From the NCBI GenBank assembly GCA_934675205.1, contig CAKUPQ010000002.1, positions 434,001-498,000 on the forward strand: DNA of 64,000 nt, read 5' to 3'. The notes under the pieces were generated by a model. That model was not told the origin of the DNA and did not search any database. It saw nothing but the letters and a program-made list of their open reading frames with translations. The stretch's first letter is position 1. Each line of letters begins with the position of its first letter. Below are positions 52,344 through 59,315 of the stretch, in pieces. Position numbers and translations under genes: made by a program. The stretch comes from an uncultured Flavobacteriaceae bacterium (lineage in GTDB: Bacteria > Bacteroidota > Bacteroidia > Flavobacteriales > Flavobacteriaceae).

Positions 52344-53480
52344 TTAAGATGTCCAGTACATCAGTTCTTTTATTTTGTCTGCTGTGCTTTTCGGCTCTGT
52401 TATGTATTTAGGTGCGACTTGGTAAAATTCCGTTTCTTCTGCAACCTCTCTAAACGTATGTTCCAAACTTCTGTTAAGTTCTTTTGCTTCTGTAATTCGT
52501 TTCTCAATCTCTGTAATTTGTCGTTCAATAGTTCTAACTTCGTCATCTTCTTTTATTTTTGATTCTGTATTTATTTTTATCAGATAATCGGCTAAATCTA
52601 AACCGTTGTTTCGTTCTTCTTCCGTTGCGACTTGTTCCAGATAATCAGATACCGATACATTGCAAATTGATTTTAATTCTTTGGCTTTTTCATTCCATTT
52701 ATCGAACGCTCCCAAATCAGGATATAAAACTACTTTTCTACCTCTCAAAGACTCAAATTTTGACTTCGACAAATTGTTTAAACCTCCAGTTGCTAACCAA
52801 ACAAAATCAGGTAAATAAGTACTGCAAATAATAGCTGTTTTTTCACTTTCTACAACTGCAATAGGTTTGTTGTTATCTTTGGTTAAGTGCAACCCAAATA
52901 AGCATTGAAACAGACTAAAATCAGGTTTATTTATTTCTTTATGTACCCAGCTAAAATGATTATAAGGTTCTTTTATCCTTTTACCGTTATCAGGATTGTA
53001 AAGCATCATCTTTCCTGTTCGGATTTTCATTTGATTATCTATTTGCCAAAAGATAGTAGCTCCGTTCCATTTCTTTGAAGTTCCGATATAATACTTTGCT
53101 ATCAATTCATTTACAACCTCCGTATCAAATAAAGTATTCAGAAAAGAATAAAAATTATTATTGTCGTAATGATTCAGACTTTGAACAAACGAATCTGTAT
53201 CAATAAAATCAGGTTCTTTAATTTCTTCTTTGATTGTTGTTTTTGCTTTGTGAATTATCGGTTTAAAATCTGCTATCTTATTGTCTTCAAAGTATTGTTT
53301 GGGTGTATAATGATAACCGCATTTTTCTTCCTTGTTACATCTTCCTGTATTATCAGATAAATATTCTTTTGTATCAGAAATAATGTATTTGGCAAAGCTC
53401 TGTTTAGCTCCACAATTTGGACAAACAAAACGACTTTTTGTTCCGTTGTATGGTTCTAATATGTAATTGTATTCTTTCAT
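52344..53480 (-). CDS. Primase-like protein with zinc ribbon and Toprim-type domain (DUF6371-like)
   Basis: A 378-residue protein. The N-terminal zinc ribbon has FVCPNCGAKQSFAKYI and RCNKEEKCGYHYTP (Cys pairs near residues 19-53). The central part WNGATIFWQIDNQMKIRTGK and MLYNPDNGKRIKEPYNHFSW matches the DUF6371 proteins of Bacteroidota mobile elements. The Toprim-like core is IAVVESEKTAIICSTYLPDF, WLATGGLNNLSKSKFESLRG and VVLYPDLGAFDKW, with the Glu and Asp-x-x pattern of DnaG-type primases. The C-terminus is a coiled coil. It probably primes replication of the element together with the RepA-like ATPase, encoded on the other side of the repeat cluster. Confidence 0.82.
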   Translation of the reverse strand: MKEYNYILEPYNGTKSRFVCPNCGAKQSFAKYIISDTKEYLSDNTGRCNKEEKCGYHYTPKQYFEDNKIADFKPIIHKAKTTIKEEIKEPDFIDTDSFVQSLNHYDNNNFYSFLNTLFDTEVVNELIAKYYIGTSKKWNGATIFWQIDNQMKIRTGKMMLYNPDNGKRIKEPYNHFSWVHKEINKPDFSLFQCLFGLHLTKDNNKPIAVVESEKTAIICSTYLPDFVWLATGGLNNLSKSKFESLRGRKVVLYPDLGAFDKWNEKAKELKSICNVSVSDYLEQVATEEERNNGLDLADYLIKINTESKIKEDDEVRTIERQITEIEKRITEAKELNRSLEHTFREVAEETEFYQVAPKYITEPKSTADKIKELMYWTS

Positions 53481-53492
53481 TTTTTTTGTTTA

Positions 53493-53630
53493 GTGTTCAC
53501 GGTGTTCATTACTCTAATCGTGAACACTTGAACATTTTATTAAATTGTGAACACTTTAAGTTGTTGATTATGAGTGTTTTATTTATTAAGTGTTCACGTT
53601 CACGGTGTGAACACTATGAACATCGTGAAC
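53493..53630. repeat. Iteron-like cluster of GTGTTCAC/GTGAACAC, candidate replication origin
   Basis: Exact octamers occur at 53493-53500, 53520-53527, 53547-53554, 53590-53597 and 53607-53614, with degenerate copies at 53502-53509, 53598-53603, 53617-53623 and 53625-53630. Both orientations are used. The cluster fills the whole gap between the RepA-like ATPase gene and the primase gene. Confidence 0.75.
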
Positions 53631-53634
53631 GCTT

Positions 53635-54669
53635 TTACATTTTTAAATATTTATTTACTGCTCCCAAAGAAATATTTAACTCGCTTGAAATTTGTCTTTG
53701 AGAATATCCTTTTTGACTTAACTCTTTAGCTCTTTCGATTATACCCTCTCTGTCTTTTTCTGAAATTTGTTTTAAGTGTTCTCTCTCTGTTCCGAAATTC
53801 AAAAACTCAAACTCTAAAAAGTTGTTTGGCTTTCCTATCTGACAAACTCCTACGTTTTCAGTATCGTAAATAATCTCTGTATTTCGTGCTTTAATTTGTT
53901 TGATGTATCGGAGGTGTTTATCATTAAAACTTTCTCCGATTGCAAAGCAACTATCTACAAAGTTTATCAGCATTTTTGAGCCTTGTAAATCATTCCTTGT
54001 AATAGCTTTTGATAAATCCCTTTTCGGAGTGTGTGCAAGTGCTAAAATTGAAAGTCCGTATTTGCTTTTTAAGGCTTTTAAATGTTTCATCAAAGGCAAG
54101 GCATCTTTTGCTTTTTCTGTTTCGTTTTTCAGATAAGTAAGATTATCTATAATTAAAATCTTTGCTCCAGTTTCGATAATCGAACGCTCTAAACTTTCAT
54201 TAAGAAAATCCTCAAAAGACTTCTTTTCGGGTACTTCTGCATTTTGGTTTATTTCAACCCTTATAAAGTTGTCATCAAAAGAATAATGATTTTGATAATT
54301 TACAGAGTATCGTGTTTCAAATTGCTTATCTGAAAGTTCAAAGTCAAAGTATAATATTGGTTGTTTTCCAGCTTCGAGTTTAAAACCTTTTATCGTTTCT
54401 CCTTTGCTTATACTGTTACCTATTTGAACTGCTAAAATGGATTTTCCTAAATTGGTATCAGCAAACAAAATACAAAGCTCATTCTCAAACCAAAGCTCCC
54501 CGAATAGCATTTTGGGTATTGGTCTGTTTTTGGCTTGTTCAATCCACGCATTAGCACTTCTCAAAGAAAACAAACCCTTATTATCTGCTTGGCACTCTAA
54601 TTCAGTAACCTGTTTTTTAGTATGCTCTCTGAATACCGATAAATCAAATTTTGGTTTAATTGCTTCCAT
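53635..54669 (-). CDS. RepA-like AAA ATPase / replicative helicase loader type (element)
   Basis: A 344-residue RecA-fold ATPase of the AAA_25/RepA type. Walker A: LCILFADTNLGKSILAVQIG near residue 75; Walker B: KILIIDNLTYLKN near residue 179; a further LSILALAHTPKRDL segment as in hexameric helicases of plasmids and satellites. The C-terminal 25 residues form an HTH (GYSQRQISSELNISLGAVNK), which could bind the adjacent repeats. The ATG at 54669 is chosen because a strong Shine-Dalgarno (GGAGAGGAGGTG) ends a few bases before it, unusual for this phylum. It overlaps the previous gene by 14 bases. Confidence 0.85.
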   Translation of the reverse strand: MEAIKPKFDLSVFREHTKKQVTELECQADNKGLFSLRSANAWIEQAKNRPIPKMLFGELWFENELCILFADTNLGKSILAVQIGNSISKGETIKGFKLEAGKQPILYFDFELSDKQFETRYSVNYQNHYSFDDNFIRVEINQNAEVPEKKSFEDFLNESLERSIIETGAKILIIDNLTYLKNETEKAKDALPLMKHLKALKSKYGLSILALAHTPKRDLSKAITRNDLQGSKMLINFVDSCFAIGESFNDKHLRYIKQIKARNTEIIYDTENVGVCQIGKPNNFLEFEFLNFGTEREHLKQISEKDREGIIERAKELSQKGYSQRQISSELNISLGAVNKYLKM

Positions 54670-54949
54670 TCTGCACCTCCTCTCCTGTATAATAAAATCC
54701 TGCACGGTGTTTTGTTATCGGACAAATACCAAATTTCACAAGCTCAATTTTGTTTTGTTTTTTCCATTTGGCAATATATCTGCACAAATTAGCCCTTAAA
54801 ATGTTTGTTTCCTGTGCAACTTGTAGCATTGTTTTAGGACGTTCTGAAAAAGACTTGTAAACTCTTTTCATTTGTCCTGTAAAATCATTATATTTGCTAT
54901 TATTCCCTGCAAAAAGAATATTTGAGCTGTGTGTATTTTGTGTACTCAT
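54656..54949 (-). CDS. Small winged-helix DNA-binding protein (element)
   Basis: A 97-residue protein with an HTH-like middle: PKTMLQVAQETNILRANLCR and YIAKWKKQNKIELVKFGICP, then a wing (TKHRAGFYYTGE). Such short proteins occur next to RepA-type genes in Bacteroidota mobile elements. It probably regulates replication or excision genes. Its 3' end overlaps the RepA-like ATPase start, and it lies 4 bases after the excisionase-like gene, so the three are one operon. Confidence 0.72.
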   Translation of the reverse strand: MSTQNTHSSNILFAGNNSKYNDFTGQMKRVYKSFSERPKTMLQVAQETNILRANLCRYIAKWKKQNKIELVKFGICPITKHRAGFYYTGEEVQNGSN

Positions 54950-54953
54950 AGCT

Positions 54954-55232
54954 CTATTTTTTTTGGATTAAACTTTTGTCAAGGTCTGACTTTCTGAAAT
55001 AGCGTTTACCTCCGATTCCGATACTTTGGATTTTATCCTGTTTTTCGTACCTCCATAAAGTAGCTCCAGTAATACGTAAATACTGCATTGCTTCTTCTCT
55101 TGTCAGGAGGTCATCGGATTGTTCAGGTATTGGTTGTTGAGTTTTTTCTCTCTTTAAGAGTTCAACTGTTCTTTCAGCTATTCTATGAATTAGAATATCC
55201 GTGTCGATAGGAGATAAAATAACGTTTTGCAT
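54954..55232 (-). CDS. Excisionase-type helix-turn-helix protein (element)
   Basis: A 92-residue protein with an N-terminal helical tail (VILSPIDTDILIHRIAERTV) and a C-terminal HTH_17/AlpA-like domain: LLTREEAMQYLRITGATLWR, YEKQDKIQSIGIGGKRYFRK, SDLDKS. This is the standard excisionase/activator of Bacteroidota integrative elements. It is expected to direct excision by the integrase or activate the replication genes. An upstream in-frame ATG at 55253 exists, but the start MQNVILSP at 55232 is preferred. Confidence 0.8.
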   Translation of the reverse strand: MQNVILSPIDTDILIHRIAERTVELLKREKTQQPIPEQSDDLLTREEAMQYLRITGATLWRYEKQDKIQSIGIGGKRYFRKSDLDKSLIQKK

Positions 55233-55297
55233 TGCTTTAAATTTTAAATTCAAAGCAAAATTCTATGTTATGAAAATGGATATTTTCCCGTTTTTCC

Positions 55298-56206
55298 TTA
55301 ATGGGAAATTTGGGAAAGAGAAAGTTTTAAATCGGTACGTTTTCCGTCCGTTAGCGTTTTATAGTTTTTGCGAAATTCAGACGCATCTTTTGAAAGATTG
55401 AGATTTTTGATTTTAGAATTTAAGGCATTTTTGTATATTATATCGGGGTGATAATTGATATAATTTAGCTGATTTAAACACTCTATAAACATTGGAAATA
55501 TACCTTTTATTCCTTTGATATAAGAATAATCATCGGAAAGTAAATTCGGAAATACCTCCCTTAACTTGTTGAGTGAAATATTAGCATTTTGAGGATCTTT
55601 AAATAACTGCTCAAATGTAGTCTCCGTCATCTTTCTGCTTTGTTTCTGCTTTGTTTCAGCTTGTTGAGGCTCGGAGGTTTGAATCTCTGTATCTACATTC
55701 TTTATTAAAAATTCTTTGATTCTGTTATAATCTTTTAGTAATATTCCTAAAAAATACAATAACCAATTTTCTTCCGCATTTCTTATAATTTCAATAAGGT
55801 GTATTTCTCCCTGTGTTCTACTTTCGTAATTTTCTAATCGGATAAGTATTTCTTTGTATGTACGTTCGTGTCGTTTAGAATTAAAATTTAAGTGTATATC
55901 AAATATATTTAGTTCTTGCAAATACTTGTTAATACTAATCAATTGAGATTCGATTGTTTTTAACTCCCAAATTATAAGGTCGTTTAAAGTCTTTTTTTGA
56001 GATATAACATATTCAATATTCAATTTATGTATTTCTTCATTATTGCTTGAATCATAAGTGCTATTCAATAATTTAGGATAAATGTTGCTCGTGTAATTTT
56101 CATAATTAAATTGATAATACCATAACGGAAAATAAAGAGAAACAAAACTCGTCAAAGTATTGTTGTCTTTTATTTCCATAGTACCATAATTCCCTATTGT
56201 CATCAT
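55298..56206 (-). CDS. Unrecognised 302-residue protein, candidate cargo of the element
   Basis: A soluble protein. The N-terminal half has LTSFVSLYFPLWYYQFNYEN and a helical, Asn/Ile-rich region with ELKTIESQLISINKYLQELN; the linker EPQQAETKQKQSRKM is polar; the C-terminal part (FEQLFKDPQNANISLNKLRE through EFRKNYKTLTDGKR) resembles helical tails seen in other Bacteroidota mobile-element proteins. I cannot assign a function. It sits between hicB and the excisionase-like gene, with the motif TACTGTATCAAATTGAAC directly upstream of its ATG, the same motif as before the integrase gene. A defence or regulatory role is possible but unproven. Confidence 0.7.
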   Translation of the reverse strand: MMTIGNYGTMEIKDNNTLTSFVSLYFPLWYYQFNYENYTSNIYPKLLNSTYDSSNNEEIHKLNIEYVISQKKTLNDLIIWELKTIESQLISINKYLQELNIFDIHLNFNSKRHERTYKEILIRLENYESRTQGEIHLIEIIRNAEENWLLYFLGILLKDYNRIKEFLIKNVDTEIQTSEPQQAETKQKQSRKMTETTFEQLFKDPQNANISLNKLREVFPNLLSDDYSYIKGIKGIFPMFIECLNQLNYINYHPDIIYKNALNSKIKNLNLSKDASEFRKNYKTLTDGKRTDLKLSLSQISH

Positions 56207-56211
56207 TTTCC

Positions 56212-56229
56212 TACTGTATCAAATTGAAC
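56212..56229 (-). promoter_or_regulatory. Element motif TACTGTATCAAATTGAAC, copy b
   Basis: It lies five bases upstream of the 302-residue gene start and matches copies near both ends of the element (50715-50733, 58118-58136). Candidate operator. Confidence 0.55.
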
Positions 56230-56236
56230 ATATTGT

Positions 56237-56623
56237 TTAGAGTAAAAAACTAACTTCTGAAAGTTCTTTACCTATTTGCTGTACTCCTTTCAGAATACGG
56301 TTTGTTTGTGTTGTAGAGGGCTTTTTATTTCCTTTGATGTATTGAGCTAATAAACTTTGATTCATTCCTATACGCTCCGATAAGGCTTTTGCATTGATGA
56401 CTTTATAAAAATCAAAAAAGCTCTCCAAATCATACTCAAACTGAATATCATCAATGGTATAAACAATATCCTCAAAAGTAAGATTCACGGCTTCCAAAAC
56501 CATTTCTTTAAGTTCTTCAAAAGACTCTGCTTCTGTTCCGATAAAATTATTGTTTACTGTTCCAGTAGCACTATACCCTGTATCTTCTTTTGTAACTGTA
56601 ATTTTAATTTTTTGCGTTTTCAT
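56237..56623 (-). CDS. hicB: HicB-family antitoxin with HTH
   Basis: A 128-residue antitoxin. The N-terminal partial RNase-H-like HicB fold reads KIKITVTKEDTGYSATGTVN, FIGTEAESFEELKEMVLEAV; the C-terminal HTH reads ALSERIGMNQSLLAQYIKGN, KKPSTTQTNRILKGV. It would bind and inhibit HicA and repress the hicAB promoter. It starts four bases after the hicA stop codon. Toxin-antitoxin pairs in integrated elements commonly stabilise them. Confidence 0.85.
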   Translation of the reverse strand: MKTQKIKITVTKEDTGYSATGTVNNNFIGTEAESFEELKEMVLEAVNLTFEDIVYTIDDIQFEYDLESFFDFYKVINAKALSERIGMNQSLLAQYIKGNKKPSTTQTNRILKGVQQIGKELSEVSFLL

Positions 56624-56627
56624 AATA

Positions 56628-56825
56628 TTATCTTTTTGAGGTTGTTATCCCTGCCTGTTTTAAAATAGCTGTTAATAATCCTTTTTTTACTTCTTTACCC
56701 GAATGATTAGGAACTGTAAGCTGTTCTGTTTTCGTAGGGTGTTGCATAATTACGTGGCTTCCTTTTTGTCTGACTTCAATCCAACCGTCTTTTTTCAGTA
56801 ACCTAAACAATTCGTTGTATTTCAT
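56628..56825 (-). CDS. hicA: HicA-family toxin (mRNA interferase)
   Basis: A 65-residue dsRBD-like toxin: MKYNELFRLLKKDGWIEVRQ, then KGSHVIMQHPTKTEQLTVPN with the catalytic histidine in GSHVIMQHP (about residue 24), and HSGKEVKKGLLTAILKQAGI. The family cleaves mRNA and blocks translation. Its partner hicB follows directly. The pair lies between the integrase and the 302-residue gene. Confidence 0.87.
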   Translation of the reverse strand: MKYNELFRLLKKDGWIEVRQKGSHVIMQHPTKTEQLTVPNHSGKEVKKGLLTAILKQAGITTSKR

Positions 56826-56852
56826 AAATCAAAGGTAATAAATTTATTACTA

Positions 56853-58112
56853 TTATTCAAAATATTTAAACATTTCTTTTGCTAAATCTTTGTTTGACTT
56901 TCCGATATAAGCTAAAAACATCGTTTCTGTACTGTGTCCTGTAATGTATATCAGGTAAGTAGTTGGTATTTTTCCGTAAAAGTTAGTAGCAAAACTTCTT
57001 CTCCCGATATGTGAACTCACAAGCTCCCATTTTTCATACATCTTTGTTTCTTTTCGGTATTGTTTGCTTTCGGGTGCTGTTTCGGTTTTTTTACTTCCTT
57101 TTACTGTTTGAGTAAGTTTTGCACGTTTGCATACTTCTTTGATGTAAAGGTTATAGTTTACATCGGTTGTCTGTCTTGGGAATTGTCCGTTACGTTTTTG
57201 CAGTATTTCGATAACTTTTTGATGTACGGGAATAGTCATAACCTTACCTGTTTTTTGTTGTGTAAATTCTAAAAACGGGTTTCCGTCCTCGTACCGTATC
57301 ATATCAGAAGTAAAGTTTAGAAAATCTGATACTCTTTGCCCTAAATAGCAACTGATAATTAACCAATCTTTTGCATTTTCCAAATAATCGGGCAAATCGG
57401 AGGTTTTCTCTATTTGCTCCAGTTCCTTAAAAGTCAAATAAATAATTTCGGTATTTTCATAACTTGCACGAACCTCCGAAATTAAATCATCGGTTTTAAC
57501 CCCTCTTTTCTTTGCAAAATTACATATCGTTTTAATGAACTTTAAACAAACAACAAATGTATTTTTAGCATAATTGTTTTTTATTAAGTACTTTTCAAAG
57601 TCATTCTGAAAGTCAGGGTTTACATCAATTACTTTAAGTGTGATTTTTCGAGCCTTTTCGTAACGAATAAGGAGGTTTTTAATTACGTTAATCTTTTTTA
57701 TTGTGCCTTGTTTTATGTCGGTCTTATATTCCAAATAAAGAGCAAAGCATTTCAGTAATTCATCGGGAAACTTTATTTTTTCTTTCGGAGGATTGTAATA
57801 GTTGTTTATTTGAGTTTGTAACCAATCTTTATTTACTACATTCAAAACCTCCGATTCGGGAACTGAATTAAAAGCTGTGAGTATGTGGTTTGATATTTTG
57901 GTAAGTTCGTTATTAACTTCCGTTTGCTTATTTAAAACCTCAATATCTTTTACTCTTTGTAGTTTGTGCTGTTTACTCCAGTAGTGTCTTGTAACTTCAA
58001 ATTTAGTTTTAACTCCAAACACAAACGCTGTGTTATCTAAACTAAATAACAAGCGTAATTCTAAAGGTGCTTCGTCTTTTGTTGAACGATATAAATAATT
58101 GATTGTAGCCAC
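56853..58112 (-). CDS. int: Tyrosine-type site-specific integrase (element)
   Basis: A 419-residue phage-type integrase. N-terminal arm-binding region (about residues 1-90), core-binding SAM-like domain (FPDELLKCFALYLEYKTDIK; DFQNDFEKYLIKNNYAKNTF), and catalytic domain with Arg in CYLGQRVSDFLNF near residue 257, the H-x-x-R in SSHIGRRSFATNF near residue 370, the second box YITGHSTETMFLA and the nucleophile Tyr in LAYIGKSN. The start codon is GTG at 58112. It lies 190 bases inside attR and would recombine the 18-bp core in tRNA-Phe. Upstream is a -7-like TATTTTTG and the motif TACTGTATTAAAATTGAAC. Confidence 0.93.
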   Translation of the reverse strand: MATINYLYRSTKDEAPLELRLLFSLDNTAFVFGVKTKFEVTRHYWSKQHKLQRVKDIEVLNKQTEVNNELTKISNHILTAFNSVPESEVLNVVNKDWLQTQINNYYNPPKEKIKFPDELLKCFALYLEYKTDIKQGTIKKINVIKNLLIRYEKARKITLKVIDVNPDFQNDFEKYLIKNNYAKNTFVVCLKFIKTICNFAKKRGVKTDDLISEVRASYENTEIIYLTFKELEQIEKTSDLPDYLENAKDWLIISCYLGQRVSDFLNFTSDMIRYEDGNPFLEFTQQKTGKVMTIPVHQKVIEILQKRNGQFPRQTTDVNYNLYIKEVCKRAKLTQTVKGSKKTETAPESKQYRKETKMYEKWELVSSHIGRRSFATNFYGKIPTTYLIYITGHSTETMFLAYIGKSNKDLAKEMFKYFE

Positions 58113-58117
58113 TTTTG

Positions 58118-58136
58118 TACTGTATTAAAATTGAAC
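58118..58136 (-). promoter_or_regulatory. Element motif TACTGTATTAAAATTGAAC, copy c, in the integrase leader
   Basis: It lies between the probable integrase promoter and its GTG start. It has one extra base relative to the other two copies. Confidence 0.55.
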
Positions 58137-58156
58137 AATACAAAAATATAAAATCT

Positions 58157-58172
58157 GTACGATTTCTGTACG
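58157..58172. repeat. Integrase arm-site candidate, right
   Basis: GTACGATTTCTGTACG, exact copy of 50637-50652. The wider sequence contains CTGTACGAT twice in tandem, 11 bases apart. Confidence 0.6.
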
Positions 58173-58302
58173 ATAAAATGAAGTTATTTTAAAACAAATG
58201 AAATATTTTTAAAAGAGTTAAGTTTGTAATGTATTGAAAAACAATAGTTTTAAGTATGTTTGTCGTTTCATAGGGTTTTATTTGATTTCCTTATTTGTAG
58301 AA

Positions 58303-58320
58303 CTGGAGGTGCCACTTAAA
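58303..58320. other. attR core
   Basis: CTGGAGGTGCCACTTAAA, matching the tRNA-Phe 3' end at 50565-50582 except G for A at 58311. The sequence to the right, with its hairpin terminator, is the probable original flank of tRNA-Phe. Confidence 0.85.
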
Positions 58321-58349
58321 AGCTCTGATAAATATATCAGAGCTTTTTT
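58321..58349. terminator. Hairpin terminator after attR
   Basis: AGCTCTGATA (58321-58330) pairs with TATCAGAGCT (58335-58344), then a T run. Before integration it would have ended the tRNA-Phe transcript; it now also closes the DMT transporter gene on the minus strand. Confidence 0.75.
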
Positions 58350-59208
58350 ATTTCCTACTCGAAAAATAAACTCCAATCAGTACAATTACAGCTCCGATTA
58401 TCTGTACAAAATGCAGACTTTCATTATCTAAAACTCCCCACCCGAAAGCAACAATGGGAATCAGATAGGTTGAAGAAGAAGCAAAAACAGGGGAGGACAT
58501 TTGTATCAGTTTATAGAACAACAAACTTGCCAATCCTGTACTACAAATTCCGAGAATGGCTGTATATAAGATAGCAGTTTGAGTTTCGGGAGTATGTACA
58601 TGACTGAAAAAATCGGTTGTAAAAAGTATCAGAGTGGCACAAATGAGCAAAAAGGCAAAATTTCCCATTGCGATTTGGGTAGGAGTGAGGTCAGACAGGA
58701 ACTTTTTTACCCAATTAATATTAAGAGCATAAAGAACACAGGCAATAACAGCCAAAAGAGCATACATATAATTTTGTTCAGGGTGTACGGAAGCACCTGT
58801 CAGAATCAGCAAAGCACAACCCAAAAAACCGATAATCACTCCAAAAAACTGTCTTCTTTGAGATAATATTCCGAAGAAAACAGCACCTATAATAAGTGTC
58901 AATAACGGAGTTATCGCATTGATAATCGAGCTTATGGTGGAGTCGATTTCGGTTTGAGCATAAGCAAACAAAAAAGCAGGAAAAAATATTCCGAAAAGGG
59001 CAGAACAAACCACATATTTCCATTTGGTTTTCGGAATGGTAAAGACTTGTTTTCCCTTTATCAAAAGCATTACAACCGAAGCCGAAATCATTCGGACACT
59101 TCCGAGTTCTATCGGGTCAAGTCCGTTGAGACCTTTTTTGATAAGAATAAACGAACTGCCCCAAACAAGAGCTAAAATAGCCAGTATCAACCATTTGGAT
59201 TCTTTCAT
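58348..59208 (-). CDS. DMT-superfamily (EamA) transporter
   Basis: A 286-residue inner-membrane protein with about ten helices in two EamA repeats: WLILAILALVWGSSFILIKK with GLNGLDPIELGSVRMISASV in the first, and YALLAVIACVLYALNINWVK with LTPTQIAMGNFAFLLICATL in the second. This is a drug/metabolite exporter of unknown substrate. The frame extends 11 codons upstream, but the ATG at 59208 (MKESKWLI) gives the family start. It is the first chromosomal gene beyond attR. Confidence 0.9.
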   Translation of the reverse strand: MKESKWLILAILALVWGSSFILIKKGLNGLDPIELGSVRMISASVVMLLIKGKQVFTIPKTKWKYVVCSALFGIFFPAFLFAYAQTEIDSTISSIINAITPLLTLIIGAVFFGILSQRRQFFGVIIGFLGCALLILTGASVHPEQNYMYALLAVIACVLYALNINWVKKFLSDLTPTQIAMGNFAFLLICATLILFTTDFFSHVHTPETQTAILYTAILGICSTGLASLLFYKLIQMSSPVFASSSTYLIPIVAFGWGVLDNESLHFVQIIGAVIVLIGVYFSSRK

Positions 59209-59315
59209 AAAACAGAAGAAAAATATTCCTGCAAAATTCACGTTTTTTTAGGATATAATAACAATAATTCTACTATATTTGTAGTTAGCAAATGATAAAC
59301 ACTTAATAATCAATT

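Larger units (their letters stand above)
50565..58320. mobile_element. Integrated element at tRNA-Phe (candidate phage satellite or integrative replicon)
   Basis: About 7.75 kb bounded by direct repeats of CTGGAGGT(A/G)CCACTTAAA, with a tyrosine integrase at the distal end and every gene on the minus strand, pointing to the tRNA. Order from the integrase: int, hicA, hicB, unknown 302-residue protein, MerR/excisionase-type HTH, second HTH protein, RepA-like ATPase, repeat cluster resembling an origin, primase, a 197-residue protein, two tiny proteins, a small-terminase-like protein, and an 81-residue protein. No relaxase, T4SS, capsid or portal gene is present. The boundaries are direct observation; the satellite reading is inference. 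Confidence 0.9.

Noticed and set aside
53493..53630. Possible CRISPR array in the element
   Set aside because: Repeats are 8-base, irregularly spaced and in both orientations; there are no cas genes.
50565..58320. Conjugative or mobilisable element
   Set aside because: No relaxase, coupling protein, T4SS or Tra-type gene could be found in any of its reading frames.
58234..58431. 65-codon plus-strand frame crossing attR
   Set aside because: It runs through the att core and a terminator hairpin and into the antisense of the DMT transporter, so it cannot be an ancestral gene.
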